From NCBI GenBank assembly GCA_017962175.1, contig JAGCVU010000213.1, positions 1 through 56,151 on the forward strand: a stretch of 56,151 bases of DNA, in the 5' to 3' direction. The position numbers and the translations under genes were made by a program. The notes under the pieces were generated by a model that worked only from the letters and a program-made list of their open reading frames with translations, did no database searches and had not been told where the DNA came from. Origin of the DNA: Bacteroidales bacterium (GTDB taxonomy: Bacteria; Bacteroidota; Bacteroidia; Bacteroidales; UBA3824). Positions 17,988 through 26,324 of the stretch are shown here, one piece after another; the stretch's first letter is position 1; the number at the start of each line of letters is the position of its first letter.

Positions 17988-19067
17988 TTATTTCGGAGCT
18001 TTGAAATAGAGTACCACACCTATTATAGTATAGATGATATTCGGAATCCACACAGCCAACAATGGAGGCAACGAACTACCTTTGGCAAATTCGCAGAACA
18101 CCTGCATAAAGAGTATATAACTAAAACTCAACGCCAAACCTACTCCAAGGTTGATTCCTATTCCGCCCCTCACCTTTTTGCACGAAAGCGTAACGCCTAT
18201 CAACGTAAGTATAAAGCAGGCAAACGGGAATGCAATACGTTTGTAACTTTCCACAAGAAAAGCCTCAATATTGTCGCTACCACGCATACGTTGTTCATCA
18301 ATATAATCGTGAAGGTCGGAACTTGTAAGAGTTTCAATTCGATCCAAACTTTGATTAAAGTCGCTTGGAAGAATGGCGAGAGTGGTGTCCATCTTGCGAC
18401 CAGTTACCACCGAATCGGTTGCGCCGTTGAAATACCTTATATAATAGTTGTTGATTGTCCACTTGTTTTTAACAGAATCCCAAGCCACATAGTCACTCAT
18501 AAGTTTTTCTTTCATAATCTTGCCGTCAAACTTTTCCCACGAAAACTTGTAGCCGATATTTGACGAAGCCACATAGTTTTGCATATATAAAAATGTGTTG
18601 GGGTCGGTTTGACGATGAATATTGCGCGATTCGTTTACGTAAGGGTTGTGCACGTAGATATTCTCAAACTTAATTCTAATGTCGTTGGCAGGAGGAATAA
18701 TATATGCACTCAAGAAAAACGACAACAATGCAAGTATGGCTGCACTCTCAAAATATGGCACAAGCATACGTTTGAAACTGATACCGGCACTCAAGATGGC
18801 AATAATTTCGCTATTGCCCGCAAGTTTGGATGTAAAGAATATCACCGAGATAAAAATAAACAAGAACATAAACATGTTGGCATAATAGGGCGCAAAGTTG
18901 AGGTAATAATCAAAAAGTATAGCCTCAAACGGTGCTTTTTTCTCGATAAAGTCGTCGAGTTTTTCCTGAATGTCGAACACAATAATGATAGAAATCAGCA
19001 GCACAAGCGAATAGAAGAATGTGCCGAGAAATTTTTTCATTATGTAGCGGTCTAATATCTTGAACAT
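17988..19067 (-). CDS. LptF/LptG-family permease
   Basis: This 359-aa protein has about six membrane segments, three near each end (FFYSLVLLISIIIVF, YYANMFMFLFIFISVIFF, AFPFACFILTLIGVTLS and others), around a beta-rich periplasmic domain. It opens with the family's MFKILDRYIMKKFLGTF. Such permeases pull lipopolysaccharide from the inner membrane as part of the LptB2FG ABC transporter. Whether this one is F or G cannot be told here. It starts 33 nt after tgt and precedes dprA by 2 nt. Confidence 0.9.
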   Translation of the reverse strand: MFKILDRYIMKKFLGTFFYSLVLLISIIIVFDIQEKLDDFIEKKAPFEAILFDYYLNFAPYYANMFMFLFIFISVIFFTSKLAGNSEIIAILSAGISFKRMLVPYFESAAILALLSFFLSAYIIPPANDIRIKFENIYVHNPYVNESRNIHRQTDPNTFLYMQNYVASSNIGYKFSWEKFDGKIMKEKLMSDYVAWDSVKNKWTINNYYIRYFNGATDSVVTGRKMDTTLAILPSDFNQSLDRIETLTSSDLHDYIDEQRMRGSDNIEAFLVESYKRIAFPFACFILTLIGVTLSCKKVRGGIGINLGVGLALSFSYILFMQVFCEFAKGSSLPPLLAVWIPNIIYTIIGVVLYFKAPK

Positions 19068-19100
19068 TTTTTTGTCTCTATTATATAAATGTGTATAAAA

Positions 19101-20231
19101 TCAAATTCGCTGCATCATCTCTTTGGCCGCGTCGTCTTTCCAATCGGCAAAAGTACCGTCGAGAATGCGCTCACGAATGGTTTTTACCAAGTTGAGATAG
19201 AATGCAAGGTTGTGTATTGAGGCTATCTGTGCGGCAAGACGCTCGTTGGCAGTTACCAAATGACGCAGATAAGCCTTTGAGTAATAATGATCCACAAAAG
19301 AAGTGCCGTCGGGGTCAAGTTCCGAGAAATCCATCTTCCATTTCTCGTTTTTCATATTCATAGTACCTTTTGAGGTGAATATCATACCGTTGCGAGCATT
19401 GCGGGTGGGCATCACACAGTCGAACATATCAATGCCGCGAGCCACACCTTCTATAATATTAGCAGGCGTGCCCACACCCATCAGGTAGCGGGGTTTGTCT
19501 TTGGGCAAAATGTTGTTTACCACCTCAATCATCTCGTACATCATCTCCACGGGTTCGCCTACCGAAAGACCGCCAATAGCGTTGGCATCCATCTCTTGCT
19601 TGGCAATAAACTCAGCCGACTGTTCACGAAGGTCGCGATATACACTGCCCTGAACAATAGGAAGATACGCCTGCGAATGGCCGTAAAGAGGTTCGGTTTC
19701 AAGATAATGCTTAACACCGCGTTCGAGCCATTGATGTGTGAGTTTCAACGATTTAGCCGCATATTTATAGTCGCACGGATAAGGTGTGCATTCGTCTAAA
19801 GCCATCATAAAATCGCTGCCAATGGTGCGCTCAATGTCCACCACATTTTCGGGCGTGAAAATATGCTTGCTACCGTCGATATGCGAACGAAATGTTACGC
19901 CTTCGGGAGTAAGTTTGCGGTTTTCGGCAAGCGAAAACACCTGGAATCCGCCGCTGTCGGTAAGTATGGGACGGTCCCAATGAATAAATTTGTGCAAACC
20001 GCCAGCCGCCTTGATAACCTCCATACCGGGACGAAGATAAAGATGGTAAGTGTTGCCAAGTATAATCTGTGCGTTGATATCGTCGCTCAATTCGGTTTGA
20101 TGAACGCCTTTGACCGAGCCCACAGTGCCCACAGGCATAAATATAGGCGTGGGAACGCTTCCGTGGTCGGTGGTTATAACACCTGCGCGGGCGTTGGTGC
20201 GAGGATCTGTATGTTTAATTTCGAACTTCAT
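19101..20231 (-). CDS. tgt: tRNA-guanine transglycosylase (queuine tRNA-ribosyltransferase)
   Basis: This 376-aa protein has PVGTVGSVKGVHQTEL, ILTDSGGFQVFSL (substrate-binding Asp), VQGSVYRDLRE, GGLSVGEP and the active-site strand FDCVMPTRNARNG. It exchanges the wobble guanine of GUN-anticodon tRNAs for a queuosine precursor. The zinc-binding CxCxxC expected before YSKAYLRHL is absent: the sequence there is LDPDGTSFVDHYYSKAYLRHL-like with no Cys. This may be a lineage trait. A good promoter lies upstream. The identity is secure. Confidence 0.95.
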   Translation of the reverse strand: MKFEIKHTDPRTNARAGVITTDHGSVPTPIFMPVGTVGSVKGVHQTELSDDINAQIILGNTYHLYLRPGMEVIKAAGGLHKFIHWDRPILTDSGGFQVFSLAENRKLTPEGVTFRSHIDGSKHIFTPENVVDIERTIGSDFMMALDECTPYPCDYKYAAKSLKLTHQWLERGVKHYLETEPLYGHSQAYLPIVQGSVYRDLREQSAEFIAKQEMDANAIGGLSVGEPVEMMYEMIEVVNNILPKDKPRYLMGVGTPANIIEGVARGIDMFDCVMPTRNARNGMIFTSKGTMNMKNEKWKMDFSELDPDGTSFVDHYYSKAYLRHLVTANERLAAQIASIHNLAFYLNLVKTIRERILDGTFADWKDDAAKEMMQRI

Positions 20232-20251
20232 TTACAAAAATTTCCAGTCTG

Positions 20252-20285
20252 CAAAGATAAACCATCAAATCGTTTTTGCATCAAA
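20252..20285 (-). promoter_or_regulatory. tgt promoter
   Basis: Minus-strand TTTG (20285-20282), 22 nt, and TATCTTTG (20259-20252), which is an exact -7 match. The spacer is one nt longer than the usual range. Transcription would start about 14 nt before the ATG. Confidence 0.6.
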
Positions 20286-20343
20286 CAATCACAAAAAAAA
20301 ACATATTTTTTTATTTTATAACAATTTATTAAAAAATGGTTTG

Positions 20344-20351
20344 TACATTTG
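20344..20351 (+). promoter_or_regulatory. -7 box of the glycosyltransferase operon
   Basis: TACATTTG followed by CAC matches the -7 consensus. Transcription would start near 20358. This rules out the in-frame ATG at 20336 and supports the ATG at 20372 with a very short leader. Confidence 0.6.
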
Positions 20352-20371
20352 CACAAAATAGACAAACATCA

Positions 20372-21520
20372 ATGTTGGAAGAAATAGCATCCTTGTTTAA
20401 GGATATATATAGTTGGAAATTTTGGCTAATATGCTGCCTGATACTTGTTTGGATAGTGCAAATGTGCTATTACTTAGGTGTATTTGTACGCATTCGACGC
20501 AAGCCCAAGGTAAAACAATACCTTAGTCCGGTGCCCGTTTCGGTGGTAATATGCGCCCGCAACGAAGCCGCCAACCTGCGCGAAAAGTTGCCCGCAATTT
20601 TGGAACAAGAGTATCCCGACTTTGAGGTAATTGTGGTAAACGACTGTAGCACCGACGACAGCGCTCTTGTGCTTGCCGAACTCAAACAGAAATACCCCAA
20701 ACTTTACGTTACCGAAGTGCCGTTCGACCGAAAATTTTCGCACGGCAAAAAACTCGCCCTCACCGTAGGCATCAAAGCCGCTAAAAATGAATGGCTTCTG
20801 CTCACCGATGCCGATTGTAAGCCGGTGTCGAAATGGTGGATAAAAACCATGAGCCAAAATTTTTCCGACCAAAACGACATTGTGCTCGGTTATGGAGGAT
20901 ACGACCAACGCAAAGGATTTCTCAACCGACTAATACGCTACGACACAGTATTTATTGCTATGCAATACTACACCTACACCGAAATAGGAATGCCTTATAT
21001 GGGTGTTGGCAGAAATATGGCTTACCGCAAATCATTGTTTGAAAAAACACGCGGATTTTCGAGCCACAGTTATCTGATGTCGGGCGACGACGATATTTTT
21101 GTAAACCAAAACGCTCAGAAAGGCAGAATTGTGTGCGAAACCAACTCGGCATCGTTTACCCTCTGTGAACCCAAGGAGAGTTTCAGCCAGTGGAACAAAC
21201 AGAAACAGAGACATTTTTCGGCATCAGAACGGTACAAAACCAAGCACAAGGTGGTTTTGGCAATGGAAACGCTATCGAGATCATTATTCTACATCGGTTG
21301 CATAGCGCTTTCATTTTTTAATCCATTATATTTTATTACACCAATTTTGTTTTTTACAAGATATTTTGTATATTTATACGCGATTTCAAAAGCCTCTTCC
21401 AAGTTTAACACCAAGGGAGTGACAGCCGCTGGAATACTTTTTGACATAATACTACCTTACATAAACGCATTACAACTAATTTTAGGAAAAATTCGCAAGG
21501 ACAGACTCACATGGAAATAG
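20372..21520 (+). CDS. Membrane-anchored family 2 glycosyltransferase
   Basis: From the ATG at 20372 the protein has 382 aa. An N-terminal membrane segment (FWLICCLILVWIVQMCYYLG) is followed by a GT2 domain: VPVSVVICARNEAANLREKL, VIVVNDCSTDDS, LLLTDADCKP with the metal-binding DAD, and a QKQRHFSASERY segment similar to the QxxRW of processive enzymes. One or two membrane helices lie at the C-terminus. It probably extends a surface or capsular glycan; sugar specificity is not visible. The end overlaps the sigma-factor gene by 10 nt. Confidence 0.88.
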   Translation: MLEEIASLFKDIYSWKFWLICCLILVWIVQMCYYLGVFVRIRRKPKVKQYLSPVPVSVVICARNEAANLREKLPAILEQEYPDFEVIVVNDCSTDDSALVLAELKQKYPKLYVTEVPFDRKFSHGKKLALTVGIKAAKNEWLLLTDADCKPVSKWWIKTMSQNFSDQNDIVLGYGGYDQRKGFLNRLIRYDTVFIAMQYYTYTEIGMPYMGVGRNMAYRKSLFEKTRGFSSHSYLMSGDDDIFVNQNAQKGRIVCETNSASFTLCEPKESFSQWNKQKQRHFSASERYKTKHKVVLAMETLSRSLFYIGCIALSFFNPLYFITPILFFTRYFVYLYAISKASSKFNTKGVTAAGILFDIILPYINALQLILGKIRKDRLTWK

Positions 21521-22158
21521 AAAACGAAAACACAGGAAACAGTTCATTCTCGGAAAAAGCAAAAGCCGACTACAAACTCGTGCTCGAAGCGCGGGCGGGC
21601 AACCAAAAGGCATTTGCCGAACTGCTCGGAAAATACCGCGACTCGGTATACTATATGATAGTGAAGATGGTGCGCAACCCCGACGACGCCGAAGACCTCA
21701 CCATTGAGTCGTTTGGCAAGGCGTTTAAGAACATCAAGTCGTATATGCCGTCAAACGCATTTAGCACATGGCTGTTCAAGATTGCTTCTAACAACACCAT
21801 CGACTTTCTGCGTAGCAACAAAATGCAGAAAAACAACATATCTATCGACAAACCAAGTTCCACAAGCGATAGAGAAGCCACATCATGGGCAGAAAACACC
21901 CTCACCGCTCCCATCAAAGACCCCGAAGAGAGCATGATGAAAGAGCAGAAAGAAAAACTTATGCGTCAAGTAGTTAAGCAACTTCACGACGATTACCGCA
22001 TTATCACCGAAATGCGATATTTTGATGAAATGTCGTACACCGAAATTGCCGAAAAACTCGACCTCCCGCTCGGCACCGTCAAGGCTCGCCTTTTCCGCAG
22101 CCGCGAACTCTTGCTCAGCATTGTAAAAGATATCAACCTAAACAAAGACCGTATCTAA
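21511..22158 (+). CDS. ECF-type RNA polymerase sigma factor
   Basis: This 215-aa protein has sigma-70 region 2 (AFAELLGKYRDSVYYMIVKM, DAEDLTIESFGKAF, FSTWLFKIASNNTIDFLR) and region 4 (YRIITEMRYFDEMSYTEIAEKL, LPLGTVKARLFRSRELL). No anti-sigma gene is adjacent. The overlap with the glycosyltransferase gene and abutting rsmG show one transcription unit. Its unusual linker between regions 2 and 4 (about 50 residues, Ser/Thr-rich) is longer than in most ECF factors. Target genes are unknown. Confidence 0.92.
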   Translation: MEIENENTGNSSFSEKAKADYKLVLEARAGNQKAFAELLGKYRDSVYYMIVKMVRNPDDAEDLTIESFGKAFKNIKSYMPSNAFSTWLFKIASNNTIDFLRSNKMQKNNISIDKPSSTSDREATSWAENTLTAPIKDPEESMMKEQKEKLMRQVVKQLHDDYRIITEMRYFDEMSYTEIAEKLDLPLGTVKARLFRSRELLLSIVKDINLNKDRI

Positions 22159-22779
22159 ATGGACTGCGGCATTATCCTAAAATATTTCCCGAGCCTTACC
22201 GACAGGCAGAAAGAGCAGTTTGCCCTCCTTGGCACGCTATATCCAGAGTGGAACGACAAAATCAACGTGATTTCACGCGCCGACATCGACCAACTATACA
22301 CACGCCACATTCTCCACTCGCTCGCCATTGCCAAATTCAACCTTATAGACCAAAGCCAAAACATCCTCGACGTGGGCACAGGCGGAGGTTTCCCCGGAAT
22401 ACCCCTTGCGATTATGTATCCCGAAAAACGTTTCACCCTTATTGATTCCATAGGCAAAAAAATCACTGTGGTAGAGGATGTTATAGAAAAAATCGGTCTT
22501 AAAAACGCCACCGCCCACAAAATCAACAGCAACGACCTCAAAGACAAATTCGACACCATAGTGAGCCGCGCCGTAACAGCATTTCCAAACTTTTTAAAAC
22601 AGACCCGCAAGGCATTAGAAAAATCACCCACATCGTCAATCGTCTACCTCAAAGGCGGCGACTTTGACGAAGAAATCGCCCCCTTCCGCAAACACATAAC
22701 ACTATACAACATTCCAGATGTGTTTGAAGAAGAGTTTTTTGAAACTAAGAAGGTGATAAAGTATAGGGTGTTTGAGTAA
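22159..22779 (+). CDS. rsmG: 16S rRNA (guanine-N7)-methyltransferase RsmG
   Basis: This 206-aa protein has the SAM-binding signature ILDVGTGGGFPGIPLAIMYP, then FTLIDSIGKKITVVEDV and VSRAVTAFPNFL. RsmG methylates G527 (E. coli numbering) of 16S rRNA. The ATG directly follows the stop codon of the sigma-factor gene. It ends 8 bp from the convergent TPR regulator gene; no terminator hairpin is seen in that tiny gap. Confidence 0.95.
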   Translation: MDCGIILKYFPSLTDRQKEQFALLGTLYPEWNDKINVISRADIDQLYTRHILHSLAIAKFNLIDQSQNILDVGTGGGFPGIPLAIMYPEKRFTLIDSIGKKITVVEDVIEKIGLKNATAHKINSNDLKDKFDTIVSRAVTAFPNFLKQTRKALEKSPTSSIVYLKGGDFDEEIAPFRKHITLYNIPDVFEEEFFETKKVIKYRVFE

Positions 22780-22787
22780 TATCTCCC

Positions 22788-24368
22788 CTACTTTCTCATC
22801 CCTTCAATCCTTGATTTTGCACTCCTATACGAACTTGCCGCCATACCTAACATTTCAAGACGTTGAGTTTTGTCGTCTATCATCTTTTCAAGAATAAGAA
22901 TCACTTTGTAATGATCCGATAGATTATTGTATGTAGTATCAATTTCATCAATAAAATCATAATCCACTAATTTATAATAATTAATAAAATCTTTCTCATC
23001 GTCCGACTTCCATTTAGCAATACTCCTACCATTGCAAATATCATTATACAAACTCTGACCAGAGTAATAAAATCTCTCAAAATCATTTTTCTTATCATCA
23101 ATAATACGCTCATAATCACCAATCTTAGATTTAAGCAACGATATTTCAGACAGCAATCGCCCTACTTCGGCATCGCGTTTAGATATTTCTGATATCAAAG
23201 CATTATTTAGATTAGTTTTACGACGGTAGTAAAACCACACAAAACACAATAACAACAAAGCAATCACAACCAACAACACCAACGGGAAATAATGATTGCT
23301 TTGTTCAGGTTTGTTCTCAGCAGGTTGCATCTCAGAATTATCCGATTTGCTTTCCACATCCTTATATTCCATCTCGGCAATCAACGAATCTTTTTGCAAC
23401 ACAAGGTCGGCATACACCTCCGTAGCCTTTACATAATCACCCTTTTTCTTCAACGCCTCTGCATACATCTGCATCAGTTCGGCATTGGTTGTATAAGCCG
23501 TGGGGGTATAAGCATATTGATAATAATGTTCAAACTCCTTAATTTTTCCCTGCGAAAGATAGAGTTTTGAAAGGTTTTTGTAAGCAGCGGAATAATCGTA
23601 AATAGACACAGATTTCAAATAGTATTGTTCTGCAAGCAATAGTTGACCTTTCTTTTCTGCCATTGAACCAAGTAGGGAATAAATGGCAGCCTTTCCTTTA
23701 GGTTCATACCAATCTATAAAATTAACGCACTTATTTATATACTTATCTGCTTCGTCAAGATTATCCTGTTCATTGTAGCAAATAGCCAATATGTGCGAAG
23801 AATGTGCAATACGCGGCTTATCATTGTGCGTCTCTGCGAGTTCCAACGCTTTGAGTGCATAATGAATGCAATAACTGCCATTATAATAAAAAATACCAAT
23901 TTGATAACCAAGAATATATATATTACACTTTAATATATAATCATCAACACCAATCAAAAGAGCCTCAGCCTTGTCGTTATAAATACGAGCGCTGTCTTTA
24001 CTACCGATATTTAATAGTGCAGAAGCCTTATAATTGAGTGAATAACAAAGTTTTAATGTATCGCAATACTCTGAAAAAACTTTTATAGGGAAATCAAGTT
24101 CATTAGGAGAAACACTCTCATTGTGTCGGCAGCGCATCCTAACGGAGAGAAAATTATAATAAGCCAAATCTAAGGTAGAATCTGTTGGTAGAGTAATATT
24201 TTTATAGATTTCAGCAGCCAAACTATCCTGATTGGCAGTCAAAAGCGAATCAATGGTCTCGAGACGCAAATATTCATCTGATTTTGTTTCATAAGAAGTG
24301 CCACAACTACACAAAACGTACAAGACAAAACAAATAATACTAAAATATAAACCAACAAACCTTTTCAT
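22788..24368 (-). CDS. TPR-TM-HTH transmembrane regulator, paralogue 1
   Basis: This 526-aa protein begins with a lipoprotein-like signal (SIICFVLYVLCSCG). TPR-like helices occupy residues ~35-335, and a strong membrane segment lies at ~360-381 (FPLVLLVVIALLLLCFVWFY). A coiled-coil-like stretch follows, and then a C-terminal domain ending LSDHYKVILILEKM and SSYRSAKSRIEGMRK. The last part looks like a helix-turn-helix of the sigma-region-4/LuxR shape. I infer a periplasmic TPR sensor, one membrane pass and cytoplasmic DNA-binding. Two paralogues lie at 32061 and 36137; this one is divergent from the grasp-with-spasm locus, which it may control. DNA binding is inference. Confidence 0.82.
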   Translation of the reverse strand: MKRFVGLYFSIICFVLYVLCSCGTSYETKSDEYLRLETIDSLLTANQDSLAAEIYKNITLPTDSTLDLAYYNFLSVRMRCRHNESVSPNELDFPIKVFSEYCDTLKLCYSLNYKASALLNIGSKDSARIYNDKAEALLIGVDDYILKCNIYILGYQIGIFYYNGSYCIHYALKALELAETHNDKPRIAHSSHILAICYNEQDNLDEADKYINKCVNFIDWYEPKGKAAIYSLLGSMAEKKGQLLLAEQYYLKSVSIYDYSAAYKNLSKLYLSQGKIKEFEHYYQYAYTPTAYTTNAELMQMYAEALKKKGDYVKATEVYADLVLQKDSLIAEMEYKDVESKSDNSEMQPAENKPEQSNHYFPLVLLVVIALLLLCFVWFYYRRKTNLNNALISEISKRDAEVGRLLSEISLLKSKIGDYERIIDDKKNDFERFYYSGQSLYNDICNGRSIAKWKSDDEKDFINYYKLVDYDFIDEIDTTYNNLSDHYKVILILEKMIDDKTQRLEMLGMAASSYRSAKSRIEGMRK

Positions 24369-24387
24369 ATAATTTAGATCATCGTTG

Positions 24388-24418
24388 CAAAGATAAAAAA
24401 CGATTTCATTTTTGCAAA
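24388..24418 (-). promoter_or_regulatory. Promoter of TPR regulator 1
   Basis: Minus strand: TTTG (24418-24415), 19 nt, TATCTTTG (24395-24388). It is an exact consensus match about 20 nt before the ATG at 24368. Confidence 0.8.
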
Positions 24419-24472
24419 AAAATCTCTCAACAATCTAAAATTGACGCCATTTTTTATAAAACTATAAATTTA

Positions 24473-24710
24473 GCCGCTGCAAAGAGCGCAAAAATACGCC
24501 GAAAAAGTAATACATATTTTATAATTTTTCCATTCACAATCCCAAATCCGCCTAAATAGAGCCATTTCTTTGCAGCGCCAATAATTGGTATCCTTCTAAT
24601 TATAAGGTATTTAAGCCGCTGCACAAAATCGCAAATTGCTGCATTTTCACACCAAAAATCGGCAAAAACGAGGATTGTACACTATATTTCAACCACTTAC
24701 AATGCAGCAA
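24473..24710. promoter_or_regulatory. Repeated GCTGC/GCAGC boxes in the divergent gap
   Basis: This gene-free stretch has GCCGCTGCA at 24473-24481 and 24615-24623, CTTTGCAGCG in inverted sense at 24568-24577, and a perfect 10-bp inverted pair TTGCTGCATT (24636-24645) / AATGCAGCAA (24701-24710). They could be operator sites between the regulator and the peptide operon, or stems of a structured RNA. No protein reading frame here is convincing. Confidence 0.45.
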
Positions 24711-24736
24711 CACAAAATCAAATGCAACGCTAAAAA

Positions 24737-24768
24737 TTTGGAAATAGTTTTTTGCGAATCTACATTTG
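24737..24768 (+). promoter_or_regulatory. Promoter of the grasp-with-spasm locus
   Basis: TTTG (24737-24740), 20 nt, TACATTTG (24761-24768): exact consensus. Transcription should start near 24775, which places the ATG at 24803, not the earlier in-frame start at 24752, on the message. Confidence 0.8.
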
Positions 24769-24802
24769 CAACAGACAAACAAAACAAAAACATAATATTA
24801 AG

Positions 24803-24973
24803 ATGAAAAGCAAGATAATCAAATTCGTTTTATCCATCACAATGATGGTATCAATTACAATGATATGCCCTACTCCAATAGAGGATATAATACGTGGCAT
24901 TTTAGGTAAAGATATAAATAAACCAGAACCACGGCAACCTTTTCCTTTTGCAGAAATCAACGAAGCAAAATGA
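24803..24973 (+). CDS. 56-aa exported small peptide at the head of the RiPP operon
   Basis: The peptide begins with a basic, strongly hydrophobic stretch (MKSKIIKFVLSITMMVSITM) like a signal peptide or membrane anchor, then ICPTPIEDIIRGILGK and a proline/acidic tail (PEPRQPFPFAEINEAK). No GG cleavage motif is present. It is the first reading frame after a strong promoter and 140 bp before the GG precursor. I do not recognise it; it could be an immunity peptide, a second precursor or a signal. It is too short to be certain. Confidence 0.6.
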   Translation: MKSKIIKFVLSITMMVSITMICPTPIEDIIRGILGKDINKPEPRQPFPFAEINEAK

Positions 24974-24980
24974 CAAAGTC

Positions 24981-25040
24981 CACATTATAATATATAATGT
25001 GTGACCAATAACCAAGAAAACTTAGTTTAATATATTAAAC
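24981..25040. repeat. Two AT-rich palindromes before the precursor gene
   Basis: CACATTATA (24981-24989) and TATAATGTG (24993-25001) form a stem with a 3-nt loop, and GTTTAATATATTAAAC (25025-25040) is a perfect 16-bp palindrome. They may be RNA processing or operator sites separating the 56-aa gene from the precursor. Confidence 0.55.
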
Positions 25041-25113
25041 CCACAATCAACCGGCGGAACGCGAAGGCCAAGCGGAAAGCCATAGTAATTAACATTTTAA
25101 AAAATTTAATAAA

Positions 25114-25275
25114 ATGAAAGACATTAAATTTGAACAATTAGACGACAAAAAATTTCAGGAACTCAACGAAGAAGAAATGAAAAACATCAAAGGCGGTAAA
25201 ATGCGTTGTGACCCCAGCGCAACACGTATTGGTGTTAAAGGTGGTGACGATTATGGAGATATCGAGGAAGATTAA
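25114..25275 (+). CDS. Double-glycine RiPP precursor of a grasp-with-spasm system
   Basis: The peptide has 53 aa. The leader (MKDIKFEQLDDKKFQELNEE, then EMKNIKGG) ends in the GG cleavage site at residues 27-28, in the style of the GG-Bacteroidales natural-product precursors. The 25-residue core starts KMRCDPSATRIGVKGG and ends DDYGDIEED. It has Ser/Thr/Lys donors and an acidic tail, as expected for an ATP-grasp that makes side-chain ester or amide links, plus one Cys. A second GG inside the core (43-44) is notable. It lies 77 bp before the ATP-grasp gene and within the same operon as the C39 exporter that would cut after GG. The family call is strong; the bond chemistry is inference. Confidence 0.88.
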   Translation: MKDIKFEQLDDKKFQELNEEEMKNIKGGKMRCDPSATRIGVKGGDDYGDIEED

Positions 25276-25298
25276 ACCTCATTGTTAATTAATAATTT

Positions 25299-25337
25299 GG
25301 TTATTGGAGATTATGTGTACCGTACTCTCCGATAACC
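25299..25337 (+). terminator. Hairpin between the precursor and the maturation genes
   Basis: GGTTATTGGAGA (25299-25310) pairs with TCTCCGATAACC (25326-25337) with one G-U pair. Only TCATTTT follows, so it is probably a leaky terminator or an RNA-stabilising stem. It would keep precursor transcript more abundant than enzyme transcript. Confidence 0.6.
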
Positions 25338-25352
25338 TCATTTTGGATAGAT

Positions 25353-26324
25353 ATGGTTTTAATATTGTCTAATGACGGTGATTTTAGCACCGATTTAGTT
25401 TTGGATTGGCTTGCTTTTTATAATCATCCATTTGTACGACTTAACTCAAACGTGATAATAAACGATGAGTTGATATTTAATTTTGATAATCAAGGATTTA
25501 ATGCTTCTTTGAATAAAAAAATATTGTCTTTTAAAGATATAAATGCTGTGTGGTTACGTAAATTCGGTCATTTTCGTTCAACCAAACATTATAAAAAATT
25601 GGCATTTAGTAGAAATTATGATTTTGAGACTCCCCAATTATTGCATTCTGAATTTAATAGGGTAACTCAAACTTTTTTTGCGATGTTGTCTGATAAAAAA
25701 TGGCTTACTAAATATACAAGTACACATTTAAATAAAATACTTATGTTGAAAATGGCTTCTGAATGCGGTTTATTAATACCAAAGACAAAGGTCATTAATA
25801 GAAAAGAAATGATAAATCCGAATAACAGATATATTTCAAAATCATTAGAGAATCCCATTGATATCAAAATATCTGATGATGAATATGGTTTTATGTATAC
25901 GGCACGCATTGATGATGTTGTATACCATAAGTTACCAAATGAGTTTGCAGTATCTCTTATTCAAGAAGAAGTTGAAAAAGATTACGAAATAAGAGTGTTT
26001 TATATATGCGGGAAATCGTATCCAATGGCAATTTTTTCTCAGAACGATCCTCAAACCAAAATAGATTTCAGAGTCTACAATTTCGAATGTCCTAACAGAT
26101 GTGTGCCCTGCGATTTGAGTTCGGACATTCAACATCAAATTCAGACTTTTATGGAGCGTATTGATTTGAATTGCGGTTCATTGGATTTTATCAAGGGTAC
26201 GGACGGAAAGTTGTATTTCTTGGAGGTAAATCCCACCGGGCAGTTCGGTATGATAGATTTCCCTTGCAATTATGGTCTGCACAAAATAGTTGCTGAAACA
26301 CTAATAAAAATGGACACTATATGA
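25353..26324 (+). CDS. ATP-grasp peptide maturase, grasp-with-spasm system
   Basis: This 323-aa protein resembles the ATP-grasp maturases named for the grasp-with-spasm system and the microviridin ligases. It has an N-terminal domain (MVLILSNDGDFSTDLVLDWL, INAVWLRKFG), a central KTKVINRKEM...YISKSL segment with the ATP-binding Lys, IQEEVEKDYEIRVFYICGKSYPMAIFSQ, and the metal-binding end LDFIKGTDGKLYFLEVNPTGQFG with Glu and Asn ligands. Such enzymes join Ser/Thr/Lys side chains to Asp/Glu in the precursor core using ATP. The stop overlaps the next gene by 4 nt. Confidence 0.88.
   Translation: MVLILSNDGDFSTDLVLDWLAFYNHPFVRLNSNVIINDELIFNFDNQGFNASLNKKILSFKDINAVWLRKFGHFRSTKHYKKLAFSRNYDFETPQLLHSEFNRVTQTFFAMLSDKKWLTKYTSTHLNKILMLKMASECGLLIPKTKVINRKEMINPNNRYISKSLENPIDIKISDDEYGFMYTARIDDVVYHKLPNEFAVSLIQEEVEKDYEIRVFYICGKSYPMAIFSQNDPQTKIDFRVYNFECPNRCVPCDLSSDIQHQIQTFMERIDLNCGSLDFIKGTDGKLYFLEVNPTGQFGMIDFPCNYGLHKIVAETLIKMDTI

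Noticed and set aside
24600..24782. 60-aa minus-strand frame in the divergent gap
   Set aside because: It overlaps the plus-strand promoter at 24737-24768, and the sequence is low in coding character.
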